Shown here: in pieces, positions 1 to 8,591 of the stretch
Layout of the letters: each line of letters opens with the position of its first letter
How positions within the stretch are numbered: the stretch's first letter is position 1
Origin: Thermohalobaculum sp963822985
GTDB taxonomy: Bacteria > Pseudomonadota > Alphaproteobacteria > Rhodobacterales > Rhodobacteraceae
Direction of reading: 5' to 3'
Assembly: GCA_963822985.1 (NCBI GenBank)
Contig: CAWGJU010000006.1
Location: 620,001 to 684,000, forward strand
Length of the DNA stretch: 64,000 nucleotides
Position numbers and translations under genes: made by a program
Notes under the pieces: generated by a model
What the model saw: only the letters and a program-made list of their open reading frames with translations
Told to the model about the DNA's origin: nothing
The model's database searches: none

Positions 1-669
1 GCCTGCGGCAGCTGGCCGACGGCGCTGCCGAAGGGCGCGCGCGGCGTCCATATCGGCAACCCGGTGCGCGCCGCCATCGCCACCCGCGCCGGCGCGCCGT
101 ACGGGGCCGGCGATGGTCCGCTGAATGTCCTCGTCATCGGCGGCAGCCAGGGCGCGCGCATCCTGTCGCGCACCGTGCCCGCGGCGCTCGCGGCGCTGCC
201 CGAGGCGCTGCGCGCCCGGCTGCGCGTCTCCCACCAGGCCCGGCCAGAGGACCGCGAGGCCGCAGCGGCGACCTATGCCGCCGCCGGCATCGAGGCCGAC
301 CTTCGCTCCTTCTTCGACGACGTGCCGGATCGGCTAATCGCGGCTCGGCTGGTCATCTCGCGCGCCGGCGCCTCGTCCGTGGCCGATATCGCGGCCATCG
401 GGCGGCCATCGATCCTTGTGCCCCTTGCCGTCGCCAAGCGCGACGAGCAGACGGCCAACGCCCGCGGCCTCGTCGAGGCCGGCGCCGCCGTCGCGGTGCC
501 GGAGCGCGACCTCACGCCCGAGCGCCTCTCCGCCGAGGCGGCCGCCATCCTCGACGATCCCGCGCGCGCCGCCGGCATGGCCGCTTCGGCCGCCCGCCTC
601 GGCCGTCCCGACGCCGCCCACCGGCTTGCCGACCTCGTCGAGGAGCTTGCCGGGCGAAGGCCCGCCTGA
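1..669 (+). CDS. murG: MurG, C-terminal part (gene starts before the window)
   Basis: UDP-GlcNAc transferase that turns lipid I into lipid II on the inner face of the cytoplasmic membrane. The frame is open from base 1, so the start and N-terminal lipid I-binding domain lie outside. About 222 residues are visible: an IGNPVR linker, the glycine-rich GGSQGAR loop that opens the C-terminal UDP-GlcNAc domain (near base 140), then SRAGASS and the IGRPSILVP segment followed by QTANA, the usual MurG donor-site signature. It lies 30 bases before murC in the standard mur/fts order, which supports the call. Confidence 0.95.
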   Translation, partial: ACGSWPTALPKGARGVHIGNPVRAAIATRAGAPYGAGDGPLNVLVIGGSQGARILSRTVPAALAALPEALRARLRVSHQARPEDREAAAATYAAAGIEADLRSFFDDVPDRLIAARLVISRAGASSVADIAAIGRPSILVPLAVAKRDEQTANARGLVEAGAAVAVPERDLTPERLSAEAAAILDDPARAAGMAASAARLGRPDAAHRLADLVEELAGRRPA

Positions 670-699
670 TACCTCGCCGGCCCGAAACAGGAGAGACGC

Positions 700-2103
700 A
701 TGACGCCCACGAACCTGCCCCTCGACATCGGCGCCATCCACTTCGTCGGCATCGGGGGCATCGGCATGTCGGGCATCGCCGAGGTCATGCTGAACCTCGG
801 CTACACGGTGCAGGGCTCGGACCTGCGCGACGGCCCGATCCTCGAGCGCCTGCGCGGGCTCGGCGCGACAATCCACATCGGCCACGCACCGGAGAACCTC
901 GACGCCGCCCAGGTCGTCGTCATCTCCTCCGCCGTCAAGGCCGGCAATCCGGAACTCGACGCCGCCCGCGCCCGCGCCCTGCCCGTGGTTCGGCGCGCCG
1001 AGATGCTGGCGGAACTCATGCGGCTGCGCTGGAACGTTGCCGTCGCCGGCACGCACGGCAAGACCACCACCACCTCGCTTGTCGCCGCGCTGCTTGATGC
1101 CGGGCGCATGGATCCGACCGTCATCAATGGCGGCATCATCCAGTCCTATGGCTCGAACGCCCGGCTCGGCGAGGGGCGGTGGATGGTCGTCGAGGCCGAC
1201 GAATCCGACGGCACCTTCGTCAAGCTGCCGGCGACCGTCGCCATCGTGACCAACATCGACCCCGAGCACATGGACCATTACGGCGACATCGAGGCGCTGC
1301 GCGACGGCTTCGAGGCCTTTGTCTCGAACATCCCGTTCTATGGCGCCTTCGTCGCCTGCATCGACCATCCGGAGGTGCAGTCGCTGGTCGGCCGCGTCAC
1401 CGACCGCCGCGTCGTCACTTATGGCACCAGCCGGCAGGCCGACATCCGCGCCGAGAACGTCGCCTATGTCGACGGCCACATGCGGTTCGACGTGGTGCTG
1501 CGCGATGGCGAGCGGCATGACGGCATGCTGCTCGCGCTGCCGGGCGAGCACAACGTGCTGAACGCGCTCGGCGCCATCGGCGCCGCGCGCGAGCTGAAGA
1601 TCAGCTTCGAGGACATCCGCTCGGGGCTCGGAGCCTTCACCGGCGTCCGCCGCCGGTTCACGCGCGTCGGGACATGGAACGGCGCCACAATCATTGACGA
1701 TTACGGCCACCACCCGGTCGAGATCGCCGCCGTGCTCAAGGCCGCGCGCTCGGCCACGCAGGGCAACGTCATCGCCATCCACCAGCCGCACCGTTATTCG
1801 CGGCTGCACGACCTGTTCGACCAGTTCTGCGCCTGCTTCAACGACGCCGACGTCGTCGCCATCGCCGACGTCTACTCGGCCGGCGAGGAGCCGATCGACG
1901 GCGTCAGCCGCGACGCGCTTGTCGGCGGCCTGCGCGCGCACGGCCACCGCGCGGCGCATGCGCTGCGCGCGCCCGAGGGGCTGGCCGACTTCGTCACGCG
2001 GCACGCCAAGCCCGGAGATCTCGTCGTCTGCCTCGGCGCCGGCTCGATCTCGGCCTGGGCCAACGCGCTGCCGGGCCAACTCGCCGACCGGAGCGCCGCC
2101 TGA
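700..2103 (+). CDS. murC: UDP-N-acetylmuramate--L-alanine ligase
   Basis: Cytoplasmic ATP-dependent ligase adding L-Ala to UDP-MurNAc, the first amino acid of the peptidoglycan stem. At 467 residues it is the normal family length. Visible are the N-terminal glycine-rich fold (FVGIGGIGMSGIAE, residues 14-27), the ATP loop GTHGKTTTT near residue 117, the VVEADESDGTF segment and DDYGHHPVEI near residue 333. An AGGAGAG Shine-Dalgarno sequence sits just upstream of the ATG. The stop overlaps the start of the next small gene as TGATG, so translation is probably coupled. Confidence 0.97.
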   Translation: MTPTNLPLDIGAIHFVGIGGIGMSGIAEVMLNLGYTVQGSDLRDGPILERLRGLGATIHIGHAPENLDAAQVVVISSAVKAGNPELDAARARALPVVRRAEMLAELMRLRWNVAVAGTHGKTTTTSLVAALLDAGRMDPTVINGGIIQSYGSNARLGEGRWMVVEADESDGTFVKLPATVAIVTNIDPEHMDHYGDIEALRDGFEAFVSNIPFYGAFVACIDHPEVQSLVGRVTDRRVVTYGTSRQADIRAENVAYVDGHMRFDVVLRDGERHDGMLLALPGEHNVLNALGAIGAARELKISFEDIRSGLGAFTGVRRRFTRVGTWNGATIIDDYGHHPVEIAAVLKAARSATQGNVIAIHQPHRYSRLHDLFDQFCACFNDADVVAIADVYSAGEEPIDGVSRDALVGGLRAHGHRAAHALRAPEGLADFVTRHAKPGDLVVCLGAGSISAWANALPGQLADRSAA

Positions 2104-2288
2104 TGATTGACGAGCAACTTGCCAATCCCGCCCTTCTCGCACTCCTCGTCATCCTCGGGCTTGGATTCGTGCGGTTCAGCATCTGGTGGGCGGTGCTCCG
2201 GGTCCTGCTCGCCCCCCTGCTGAGGCCGATCGGGATGATCCTCGTCGTCACGGCGGTGGCGGCGGCGGCGCTCCACTACGGCGGATGA
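2103..2288 (+). CDS. Small membrane protein between murC and murB
   Basis: A 61-residue protein of unknown function. It has two hydrophobic segments (roughly residues 10-28 and 34-58) separated by a short basic stretch, suggesting a two-helix or hairpin membrane peptide. Its ATG overlaps the murC stop and its TGA overlaps the murB ATG. Such tight coupling on both sides argues that it is really translated and that its product acts alongside wall-precursor synthesis. I do not recognise a family. It could also be a mere coupling ORF. Confidence 0.6.
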   Translation: MIDEQLANPALLALLVILGLGFVRFSIWWAVLRVLLAPLLRPIGMILVVTAVAAAALHYGG

Positions 2289-3241
2289 CCGAAGCCGGAC
2301 CGGGGCCCCTCCATCACCCGCCCGTTCGCGGACGTGTCGAGCGGGACAGGCCGCTTGCGTCCCTCACTTGGCTGCGCGTCGGCGGGCCGGCCGAGGCGCT
2401 GTTCACCCCAGCCGACCGCGACGACCTTGCCGGCTTCCTGGCCGAGCTCGACCCGGCCGTCGCCGTTACCCCGCTGGGCGTCTGCTCGAACCTGATCGTC
2501 CGCGACGGCGGGCTGACGGGGGTCGCGATCCGCCTCGGCCGCGCCTTCGGCGCCGTCGAGCCTCTGCCCGGGAACCGCATTCGGGCCGGCGCCGCCGCGC
2601 TCGATGCGTACGTGGCGCGGCAAGCGGCGCAGGCCGGCATCGCCGGGCTCGAGTTCCTGCGCACCATCCCCGGCGCGATCGGTGGCGCCGTCAAGATGAA
2701 CGCCGGCTGCTATGGCAGCTACATCGCCGACGTGCTTGTCGACGCCACAGTGATCGACCGGCAGGGCCGTTCACATACGCTTGATCCCGCCGAGCTGGCC
2801 TTCGCCTACCGCTCCTCCGCCGTCCCGGACGATGCCGTTGTCGTCGAGGCGGTGCTGCAAGGGCGGCCTGGCGAGCCCGCCGCCATCGCCGCCCGCATGG
2901 ACGAGCTCGTCGCCAAGCGTGCCGCGACGCAGCCCGTCAAAGAACGCTCCTGCGGTTCCACCTTCCGCAACCCGGCCGGCTATTCCTCGACGGGCGCGGC
3001 GGATGACACGCACGAGCTCAAGGCGTGGAAGCTGATCGACGCCGCCGGCTGCCGCGGGCTGCGCCTGGGCGGGGCGCAGATGTCGGAAATGCACCCGAAT
3101 TTCCTGATCAACGCCGGGAATGCCACCGCCCGCGACCTCGAAGCCCTTGGCGAGCAGGTTCGCGCCCGTGTTCGAGTGCAATCAGGACACGATTTGTCTT
3201 GGGAAATCCGCCGGATCGGGGTTATGGTCGCAGAACCGTGA
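2285..3241 (+). CDS. murB: UDP-N-acetylenolpyruvoylglucosamine reductase
   Basis: FAD-dependent enzyme that reduces UDP-GlcNAc-enolpyruvate to UDP-MurNAc with NADPH. The ATG at 2285 is chosen because it forms an ATGA overlap with the preceding small ORF and gives 318 residues, a usual length. FAD-binding features SNLIVRDGG and PGAIGGAVKMNAGCYG are visible. The serine proton donor lies in RSCGSTFRNP and the catalytic Glu in SEMHPNFLIN. The frame is open further upstream, but that part overlaps the small ORF and murC and has no MurB character. Confidence 0.95.
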   Translation: MTEAGPGPLHHPPVRGRVERDRPLASLTWLRVGGPAEALFTPADRDDLAGFLAELDPAVAVTPLGVCSNLIVRDGGLTGVAIRLGRAFGAVEPLPGNRIRAGAAALDAYVARQAAQAGIAGLEFLRTIPGAIGGAVKMNAGCYGSYIADVLVDATVIDRQGRSHTLDPAELAFAYRSSAVPDDAVVVEAVLQGRPGEPAAIAARMDELVAKRAATQPVKERSCGSTFRNPAGYSSTGAADDTHELKAWKLIDAAGCRGLRLGGAQMSEMHPNFLINAGNATARDLEALGEQVRARVRVQSGHDLSWEIRRIGVMVAEP

Positions 3242-3308
3242 TGCTTCGGCGCCGCGGTCCGAATCACCTGGGATGAACCTGGGGGTCGGTGAGTGTTGAG
3301 GGCGCGGG

Positions 3309-4226
3309 ATGTCGGGCAGGACACCAAGCCGCGTCGTGGTTCTGATGGGTGGCCCGTCGGCCGAGCGAGAGGTCTCGCTGGTCTCGGGTGCCGAGTGCGC
3401 AGGGGCGCTTCGGCGTGCAGGCTACGACGCCGTCGAGATCGACGCCGGGGCGGATCTGCCCGCGGCGCTGGCCGAGGCGCGGCCTGACGTCGTCTTCAAC
3501 GCGCTGCACGGCCGCTGGGGCGAGGATGGATGCGTCCAGGGCCTGCTCGAATGGCTGCGCATCCCCTACACCCATTCCGGCGTGCTCGCCTCGGCGCTGG
3601 CGATGGACAAGCCCCGCGCCAAGGCCGTCTACGCCGATTACGGGCTGCCGGTCGCCGAGAGCCGCACCGTTTGCCGCGCCGAGATCGAGGGCAGTCACCC
3701 GATCGAGCCGCCTTACGTCGTGAAGCCCTGCAACGAGGGCTCGTCCGTCGGCGTCCACATCGTGCCCACCGGCGCCAACGCCCCGGCCCGGCTGGGCCCG
3801 AACGCGCCGGAGGTGATGCTCGTCGAGCGCTTCATCCCCGGCCGCGAGCTGACCACCGCCGTCATGGGCGATCGGCCGCTGGCCGTCACCGACATCGTCG
3901 CCACGGCGGGCTGGTACGACTATCACGCGAAATACGCCGCCGGCGGCTCGCGGCACATGGTGCCGGCCGAGGTGCCGCGCGCCGTCTATGCCGCCTGCAT
4001 GGACCATGCGCTGGCCGCCCACCGGGCGCTCGGCTGCCGTGGCCTCAGCCGGACCGATTTCCGCTGGGACGAGACGCGCGGTCTCGACGGGCTCGTGCTG
4101 CTCGAGACCAACACGCAACCCGGCATGACGCCGACCTCGCTCGCGCCCGAGCAGGCGAGCCACATCGGTATCTCCTTCGAGGACCTCTGCGGTTGGCTGG
4201 TGGAGGACGCGTCTTGCGGGCGCTGA
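3309..4226 (+). CDS. ddl: D-alanine--D-alanine ligase
   Basis: ATP-grasp ligase making the D-Ala-D-Ala dipeptide used by MurF. The 305-residue length is normal. Features seen: VVLMGGPSAEREVSL at the N-terminus, NALHGRWGEDG, the EGSSVGV phosphate-binding loop near residue 145, and the metal-binding end LLETNTQPGMTPTSL. It follows murB after a 67-base gap. Its last bases overlap the ftsQ start. The symbol ddlB is often used for the copy in this cluster. Confidence 0.95.
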   Translation: MSGRTPSRVVVLMGGPSAEREVSLVSGAECAGALRRAGYDAVEIDAGADLPAALAEARPDVVFNALHGRWGEDGCVQGLLEWLRIPYTHSGVLASALAMDKPRAKAVYADYGLPVAESRTVCRAEIEGSHPIEPPYVVKPCNEGSSVGVHIVPTGANAPARLGPNAPEVMLVERFIPGRELTTAVMGDRPLAVTDIVATAGWYDYHAKYAAGGSRHMVPAEVPRAVYAACMDHALAAHRALGCRGLSRTDFRWDETRGLDGLVLLETNTQPGMTPTSLAPEQASHIGISFEDLCGWLVEDASCGR

Positions 4227-5188
4227 CGCCGCCGGCCGCGCGCCAGGGCTTGCCCGCCGCCCCCCTCGACGTTCTCGCGGCGCCTCTGCCCGTTCCCGTG
4301 GCTCCGCGCCGCCAACGTCCGGGGCGGCAACCGGGACCCGGCCCGTCGAAGCTCGCCTTCAGGCTCTCGCGCCTGTGGAAGAAGGCCTGGCTCCGTCGCG
4401 CGGCCCTGCTGTTGCCGGTGCTGTGCCTCGGCTTCCTTGCCCTGCGCGTGGCGATGAGCCCGGCGGTCGCTGCCTGGCTGGAGCATCGGCGCGAAGCGGT
4501 CGTCGCGGCACTCTCCTCCCGGCCCGAATTCGCCGTGAGCGACTTTCACGTCACGGGCGCCTCTGACCCGATCGTGCAGTCAATCGGCCGCATCGTTGCT
4601 CTGTCGCCCGGAACGTCCTCACTGACCCTCGACGTCGCCGCGCTGCAGGCCCGCATCGCCGCGCTCGGACCCGTCCGCAGCGCCCGCGTCAAGCTGGGGC
4701 CCGACGGCATCCTGCGCATCGCGGTCGAGGAGCGGATGGCCGAAGCGCTCTGGCGCGACCAGGACGGCGCGCTCTGGCTCGTCGACCGCGAGGGCGTCGC
4801 GATGGGGCCCGCCGGCCCGCGGGCCGAGCACCCGGCGCTGCCCGTCGTGATCGGCGAGGGCGCGGCCGAGGCCATGGACGAGGCCTTGTCGCTGCTTCGC
4901 GCCGTCCCCGAGCTCCAGCAGCGATTGCGGGCGCTCGTCCGTGTCGGCGATCGCCGTTGGGATCTCGCGCTCGATCGCGGGCTGACGATCATGCTGCCCG
5001 AGCAGGGCGCCGAGGCGGCGCTCGCCCGCATCATGGCGCTGCACTACGGCGAGGAGTTGCTCGACCGCGACCTCACGGTGATCGACATGCGCCTCGGCGA
5101 GCGGCCGACCCTGCGCATGTCGCCAGAGGCGATCGAGAGCATGCAACTGCGCGACGCCGCCAGTGGCGATTCGGGGAGACGGACATGA
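4214..5188 (+). CDS. ftsQ: Cell division protein FtsQ (TTG start)
   Basis: Bitopic divisome protein linking early and late division proteins at the septum. The start is set at a TTG inside the end of ddl because GGAGG lies 7 bases before it and no better codon exists, giving 324 residues. A basic, proline-rich cytoplasmic tail precedes one membrane helix (about residues 56-74). A POTRA domain follows, opening with FAVSDFHVTG, then the FtsQ beta domain. The stop overlaps ftsA as ATGA. The frame is open further upstream inside ddl, but that part is a shadow. Confidence 0.9.
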   Translation: MRALTPPAARQGLPAAPLDVLAAPLPVPVAPRRQRPGRQPGPGPSKLAFRLSRLWKKAWLRRAALLLPVLCLGFLALRVAMSPAVAAWLEHRREAVVAALSSRPEFAVSDFHVTGASDPIVQSIGRIVALSPGTSSLTLDVAALQARIAALGPVRSARVKLGPDGILRIAVEERMAEALWRDQDGALWLVDREGVAMGPAGPRAEHPALPVVIGEGAAEAMDEALSLLRAVPELQQRLRALVRVGDRRWDLALDRGLTIMLPEQGAEAALARIMALHYGEELLDRDLTVIDMRLGERPTLRMSPEAIESMQLRDAASGDSGRRT

Positions 5189-6531
5189 ACTTTGCCCGCG
5201 TCGAGATGTACCGCTCCATGCGTGCCCGGCTGCACGCCGCGGTCAAGCGCGGGCGGCTGGCGGTGCTCGATATCGGCTCGTCCAAGATCACCTGCCTGGT
5301 GCTGCGCCTCGATCCGGACCGCATCGAGGCGGCGGACAGCCAGGATCGGCTCGGTACCTCGCTCTATGGCGCGATCGAGGTCGTCGGCGCCCGCACTGTC
5401 CAGGCGCGCGGCATAAGGCGCGGCGAGATCACCGATATGGAGGAGGTCTGCCGCGCCATCCGGCTGGCGCTGCTCAACGCCGAGAAGATGGCCGCGCCCC
5501 GCGTCGAGCGCGTCGACCACGTTATCGTCTCGTTCTCCGGCGGGCGGCCAGAGAGCCATTTCACCGAGGCCGAGGTCGAGACCGAGACCGGGCAGGTCAC
5601 CGAGCGCGACCTGTCGAACGTGCTCGGCGCCTGCCCCGAGCCGCCGATCAAGTCCGACCGGCAGATCCTGCACGCCCAGCCCTGCGAGATCACTGTCGAC
5701 TACCAGAGCGGCGTCACCGACCCGCGCGGCATGACCGCCCGCAAGCTTTCGGTCGCGTTGCACGTGATGACCGTCGACTCCCGCCCGCTCGCGGATCTCA
5801 TCGAGTGCGTGCGCCGCTGCGACCTGGACCTGGCCGGCGTGGTCAGCGCGCCTTACGCCTCGGCGATGGCGGCGCTGGTCGAGGACGAGCAGCGCGCCGG
5901 CGCCGTCTGCGTCGACATGGGCGGCGGCGGCACCTCGTTCTCGGTCTTCCTGCGCGATCATCTGATGTGCGTCGAGCAGATCCGCTATGGCGGCGCCCAC
6001 GTCACCGGCGACATCGCCGCCGGCCTGCTGATGAGCCAGGCGGCCGCCGAGCGCATCAAGACGCTGCATGGCGGCGTGATCGCCACCGGTGCCGACGACC
6101 GCGAGCTGATCGACGCGCCCAAGATCGGCGAGGAGGATTCGTCCTATCGGCGGCAGATCAGCCGCGGCATGCTGGTCGGCGTGATCCGCCCGCGCATCGA
6201 GGAGACGCTGCACCTGCTCAAGGGGCGGCTCGACGTCATCGGCATCGACTCCATGCCTGGCTCGGGATTGGTTCTGACCGGCGCCGCCTGCCAGATGCAG
6301 GGCGTCGACGAGCTCGTTGCCCGCATCCTCGGCCGGCGCCCGCGCATCGGCCGGCCGCTTCGCATCGCCGGGCTGCCGCAGGCGCTGACCGGGCCCGAAT
6401 ACGCTACCGCGGTGGGGCTCGCGATGTACGCGCTCCGGCCGCATGACGAGCTCTGGGATTTCGAGGCGCCGCGTCTCGGCGCCCGCGGCCGCGCCGGCGA
6501 CATGTTCCGCTGGCTGCGGCGCGCCTGGTGA
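5185..6531 (+). CDS. ftsA: Cell division protein FtsA
   Basis: Actin-like ATPase that tethers FtsZ filaments to the membrane. The ATG at 5185 overlaps the ftsQ stop and gives 448 residues, typical for alphaproteobacteria. The phosphate-1 motif LDIGSSKITCLV (near residue 27) and the phosphate-2 motif VCVDMGGGGTSFSVF are clear, as is the 1C-domain region FSGGRPES. The C-terminus ends in an arginine- and tryptophan-rich stretch (MFRWLRRAW), the expected amphipathic membrane-targeting helix. It is followed by a 121-base gap before ftsZ, which may hold an ftsZ promoter; I see no convincing consensus there. Confidence 0.95.
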   Translation: MNFARVEMYRSMRARLHAAVKRGRLAVLDIGSSKITCLVLRLDPDRIEAADSQDRLGTSLYGAIEVVGARTVQARGIRRGEITDMEEVCRAIRLALLNAEKMAAPRVERVDHVIVSFSGGRPESHFTEAEVETETGQVTERDLSNVLGACPEPPIKSDRQILHAQPCEITVDYQSGVTDPRGMTARKLSVALHVMTVDSRPLADLIECVRRCDLDLAGVVSAPYASAMAALVEDEQRAGAVCVDMGGGGTSFSVFLRDHLMCVEQIRYGGAHVTGDIAAGLLMSQAAAERIKTLHGGVIATGADDRELIDAPKIGEEDSSYRRQISRGMLVGVIRPRIEETLHLLKGRLDVIGIDSMPGSGLVLTGAACQMQGVDELVARILGRRPRIGRPLRIAGLPQALTGPEYATAVGLAMYALRPHDELWDFEAPRLGARGRAGDMFRWLRRAW

Positions 6532-6652
6532 TCGCGTCGGTCAAGGAGGTTGCGTAAGCGTAAACACGCGTGATCGAAACAGGGCGTCGAACCAAGGCCA
6601 AATAAAAGAGCGGCGCCTTTCCTGAGGCAGAGAAACCAAGAGGCAAGCATCC

Positions 6653-8351
6653 ATGGCAATCACGCTCAAGTTCCCGGAAGAGCCGGAGCTCCGGGCACGC
6701 ATCACGGTGTTCGGCGTCGGCGGTGCCGGCGGCAATGCCGTCAACAACATGATCGAGAAGCAGCTGCCGGGCGTCGAGTTCATCACGGCGAACACCGACG
6801 CCCAGGCACTCGGCAACAGCCGCGCGCCGCGCGCGCTCCAGCTCGGCACGGGCGTCACCCGCGGCCTCGGGGCCGGCTCGAAGCCGGAAGTCGGCCTGCA
6901 GGCCGCCGAGGAGACGATGGAGGAGATCGCCTCCCATCTGGAAGGCTGCCATATGTGCTTCATCACCGCCGGCATGGGCGGCGGCACGGGCACGGGCGCG
7001 GCCCCGGTCGTGGCGCGCGTTGCTCGCGAGATGGGGATTCTCACGGTCGGCGTGGTCACGAAGCCCTTCCACTTCGAGGGCACGCGGCGGATGCGGGTCG
7101 CCGAGGCCGGCATCGACGCCATGCAGCAGGTCGTCGACACGCTGATCGTCATCCCGAACCAGAACCTCTTCCAGGTGGCGTCAGAGCGGACGACCTTCGT
7201 CGAGGCCTTTCAGATGGCCGATGACGTGCTCTACCAGGGCGTCCAGGGCGTCACCGATCTGATGGTCCGGCCGGGCATGATCAACCTCGACTTCGCCGAC
7301 GTCCGCTCGGTGATGGAGGAGATGGGCAAGGCGATGATGGGCACCGGCGAGGCCGAGGGCGAGACCCGCGCCATCGACGCCGCCGAGAAGGCCATCGCCA
7401 ATCCGCTGCTCGACGAGGTCAGCCTCAAGGGCGCCAAGGGCGTGCTGATCAACATCACCGGCGGCCACGATTTGACGCTCTTCGAAATGGACGAGGCGGC
7501 CAACCGCATCAAGGAGGAGGTCGACGCAAACGCGATGATCAAGTTCGGCTCGGCCATCGACCCGGCGCTGGAAGGCAAGATGCGCGTCTCGGTCGTCGCG
7601 ACCGGCATCGACGCCGAGTCGATGCCGGCTCCGCGAGGCGGTCGAGCCAATGGCGCGCCGCCGCCCGGTCGAGACCGACCCCTCGATCGTCGCCGCGGTG
7701 CGCGGCCAGCGCCGACCGGAGACGGCGACCGCCGCAATGGCCAGCGAGGGAGAGGCGCACGAGGATGACGCGGCGGCGCCCGAGTACGCGGCGACCGCCG
7801 AGGAGCAGATGTACACGGCCGCTACCCTCGGCCGCGCCGCGGCACCCGAGCCGCGTCCGGAGCTTCGCCACTCCGCCGACCAGCGCGCGGCGGCCCAAGC
7901 GGCCCAGACCGAGGAGCAGCGCTATGCGACGACGCCCTCGCCCGCGGACATCCGCGCCAGGGCCGAGGAGGTGCGCCAGCGTGCGCTCGCCGCGCGAGCG
8001 CGCCGGGACGAGGAGCGTCGCACCGACGTGCCGGTCGAGGGAGCCGACGAGTCGGCGCTTCTGCCGCTCGAGGGGGCGTCTCTCGAACGGCGCGCCGCGG
8101 AAGCCCGTCTGTCGGCTCAGCCCATCCGCCGCTCCGACGATCCATTCGGCGTGCGCCCGCGCGAGGCCGAGCCGGAGCCGCGCCAGACGACGCGCTCTGG
8201 GCTGTTCACGATCAACAAGCTGATCCACCGCGTGGCCGGCCACGGCCACTCGCAGGACGAGCGGCAGCAAAGGGCCGAGCGACGCGACCCGCCGGATTTC
8301 GACGATGCAGGCGGCGACATCCCGGCGTTCCTGCGCCGGCAGGCCAACTGA
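6653..8351 (+). CDS. ftsZ: Cell division protein FtsZ, interrupted by a +1 frameshift
   Basis: Tubulin-like GTPase forming the Z ring. Bases 6653 to about 7626 encode the complete GTPase core, including GGAGGNAVNNM and the tubulin signature GGGTGTGAAP near residue 107. The frame then breaks and would run to an unrelated stop at 7768. Dropping one G at 7627-7628 joins ESMP to LREAVEPMARRRP and continues in a second frame to 8351. That restores about 565 residues with a long charged linker and the conserved C-terminal peptide DIPAFLRRQAN, which binds FtsA and other partners. The family needs that tail and the gene is essential, so a sequence error is the likeliest cause. Confidence 0.93.
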
Positions 8352-8408
8352 AGGCTCTTTGAAGCACTGGCGGGCCGGCAGGCCCGCCGACTCGACGGTT
8401 CTCTGCTC

Positions 8409-8436
8409 GCCGCCTCCTCCGGGGGGCGGCCCTTTT
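8409..8436 (+). terminator. Terminator after ftsZ
   Basis: GCCGCC (8409-8414) pairs with GGCGGC (8425-8430), extended by CTCC against GGGG, and is followed by CCTTTTCTT. It sits 58 bases after the ftsZ stop and fits a rho-independent terminator closing the division cluster. A second GC hairpin lies just upstream (7-bp arms at 8370-8376 and 8381-8387, 4-base loop) but lacks a T tract. Confidence 0.7.
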
Positions 8437-8591
8437 CTTGGACGGGAGCATTTGCGCCTGAGCATCTTTGACGATTGACTGCCGCGAGCTCCGCGAAAGC
8501 GGGATATGACCGGACGCGGCAGGCAGAGTCCCGCTTGCGCAGGAATGCCAATGAAGTTCGGGCGACTTCGTGGGCTTCGAAGCCGCCCGAG

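Noticed and set aside
334..2142. A 602-codon open frame opposite murG/murC
   Set aside because: Antisense shadow with no recognisable fold; murC is complete on the plus strand.
7620..7640. Programmed ribosomal frameshift in ftsZ
   Set aside because: No slippery run, stem or stalling codon is visible, and similar breaks occur in unrelated genes of this window.
8370..8387. GC hairpin just before the ftsZ terminator as a second terminator
   Set aside because: 7-bp stem without a T tract; the neighbouring hairpin at 8409-8436 fits better.
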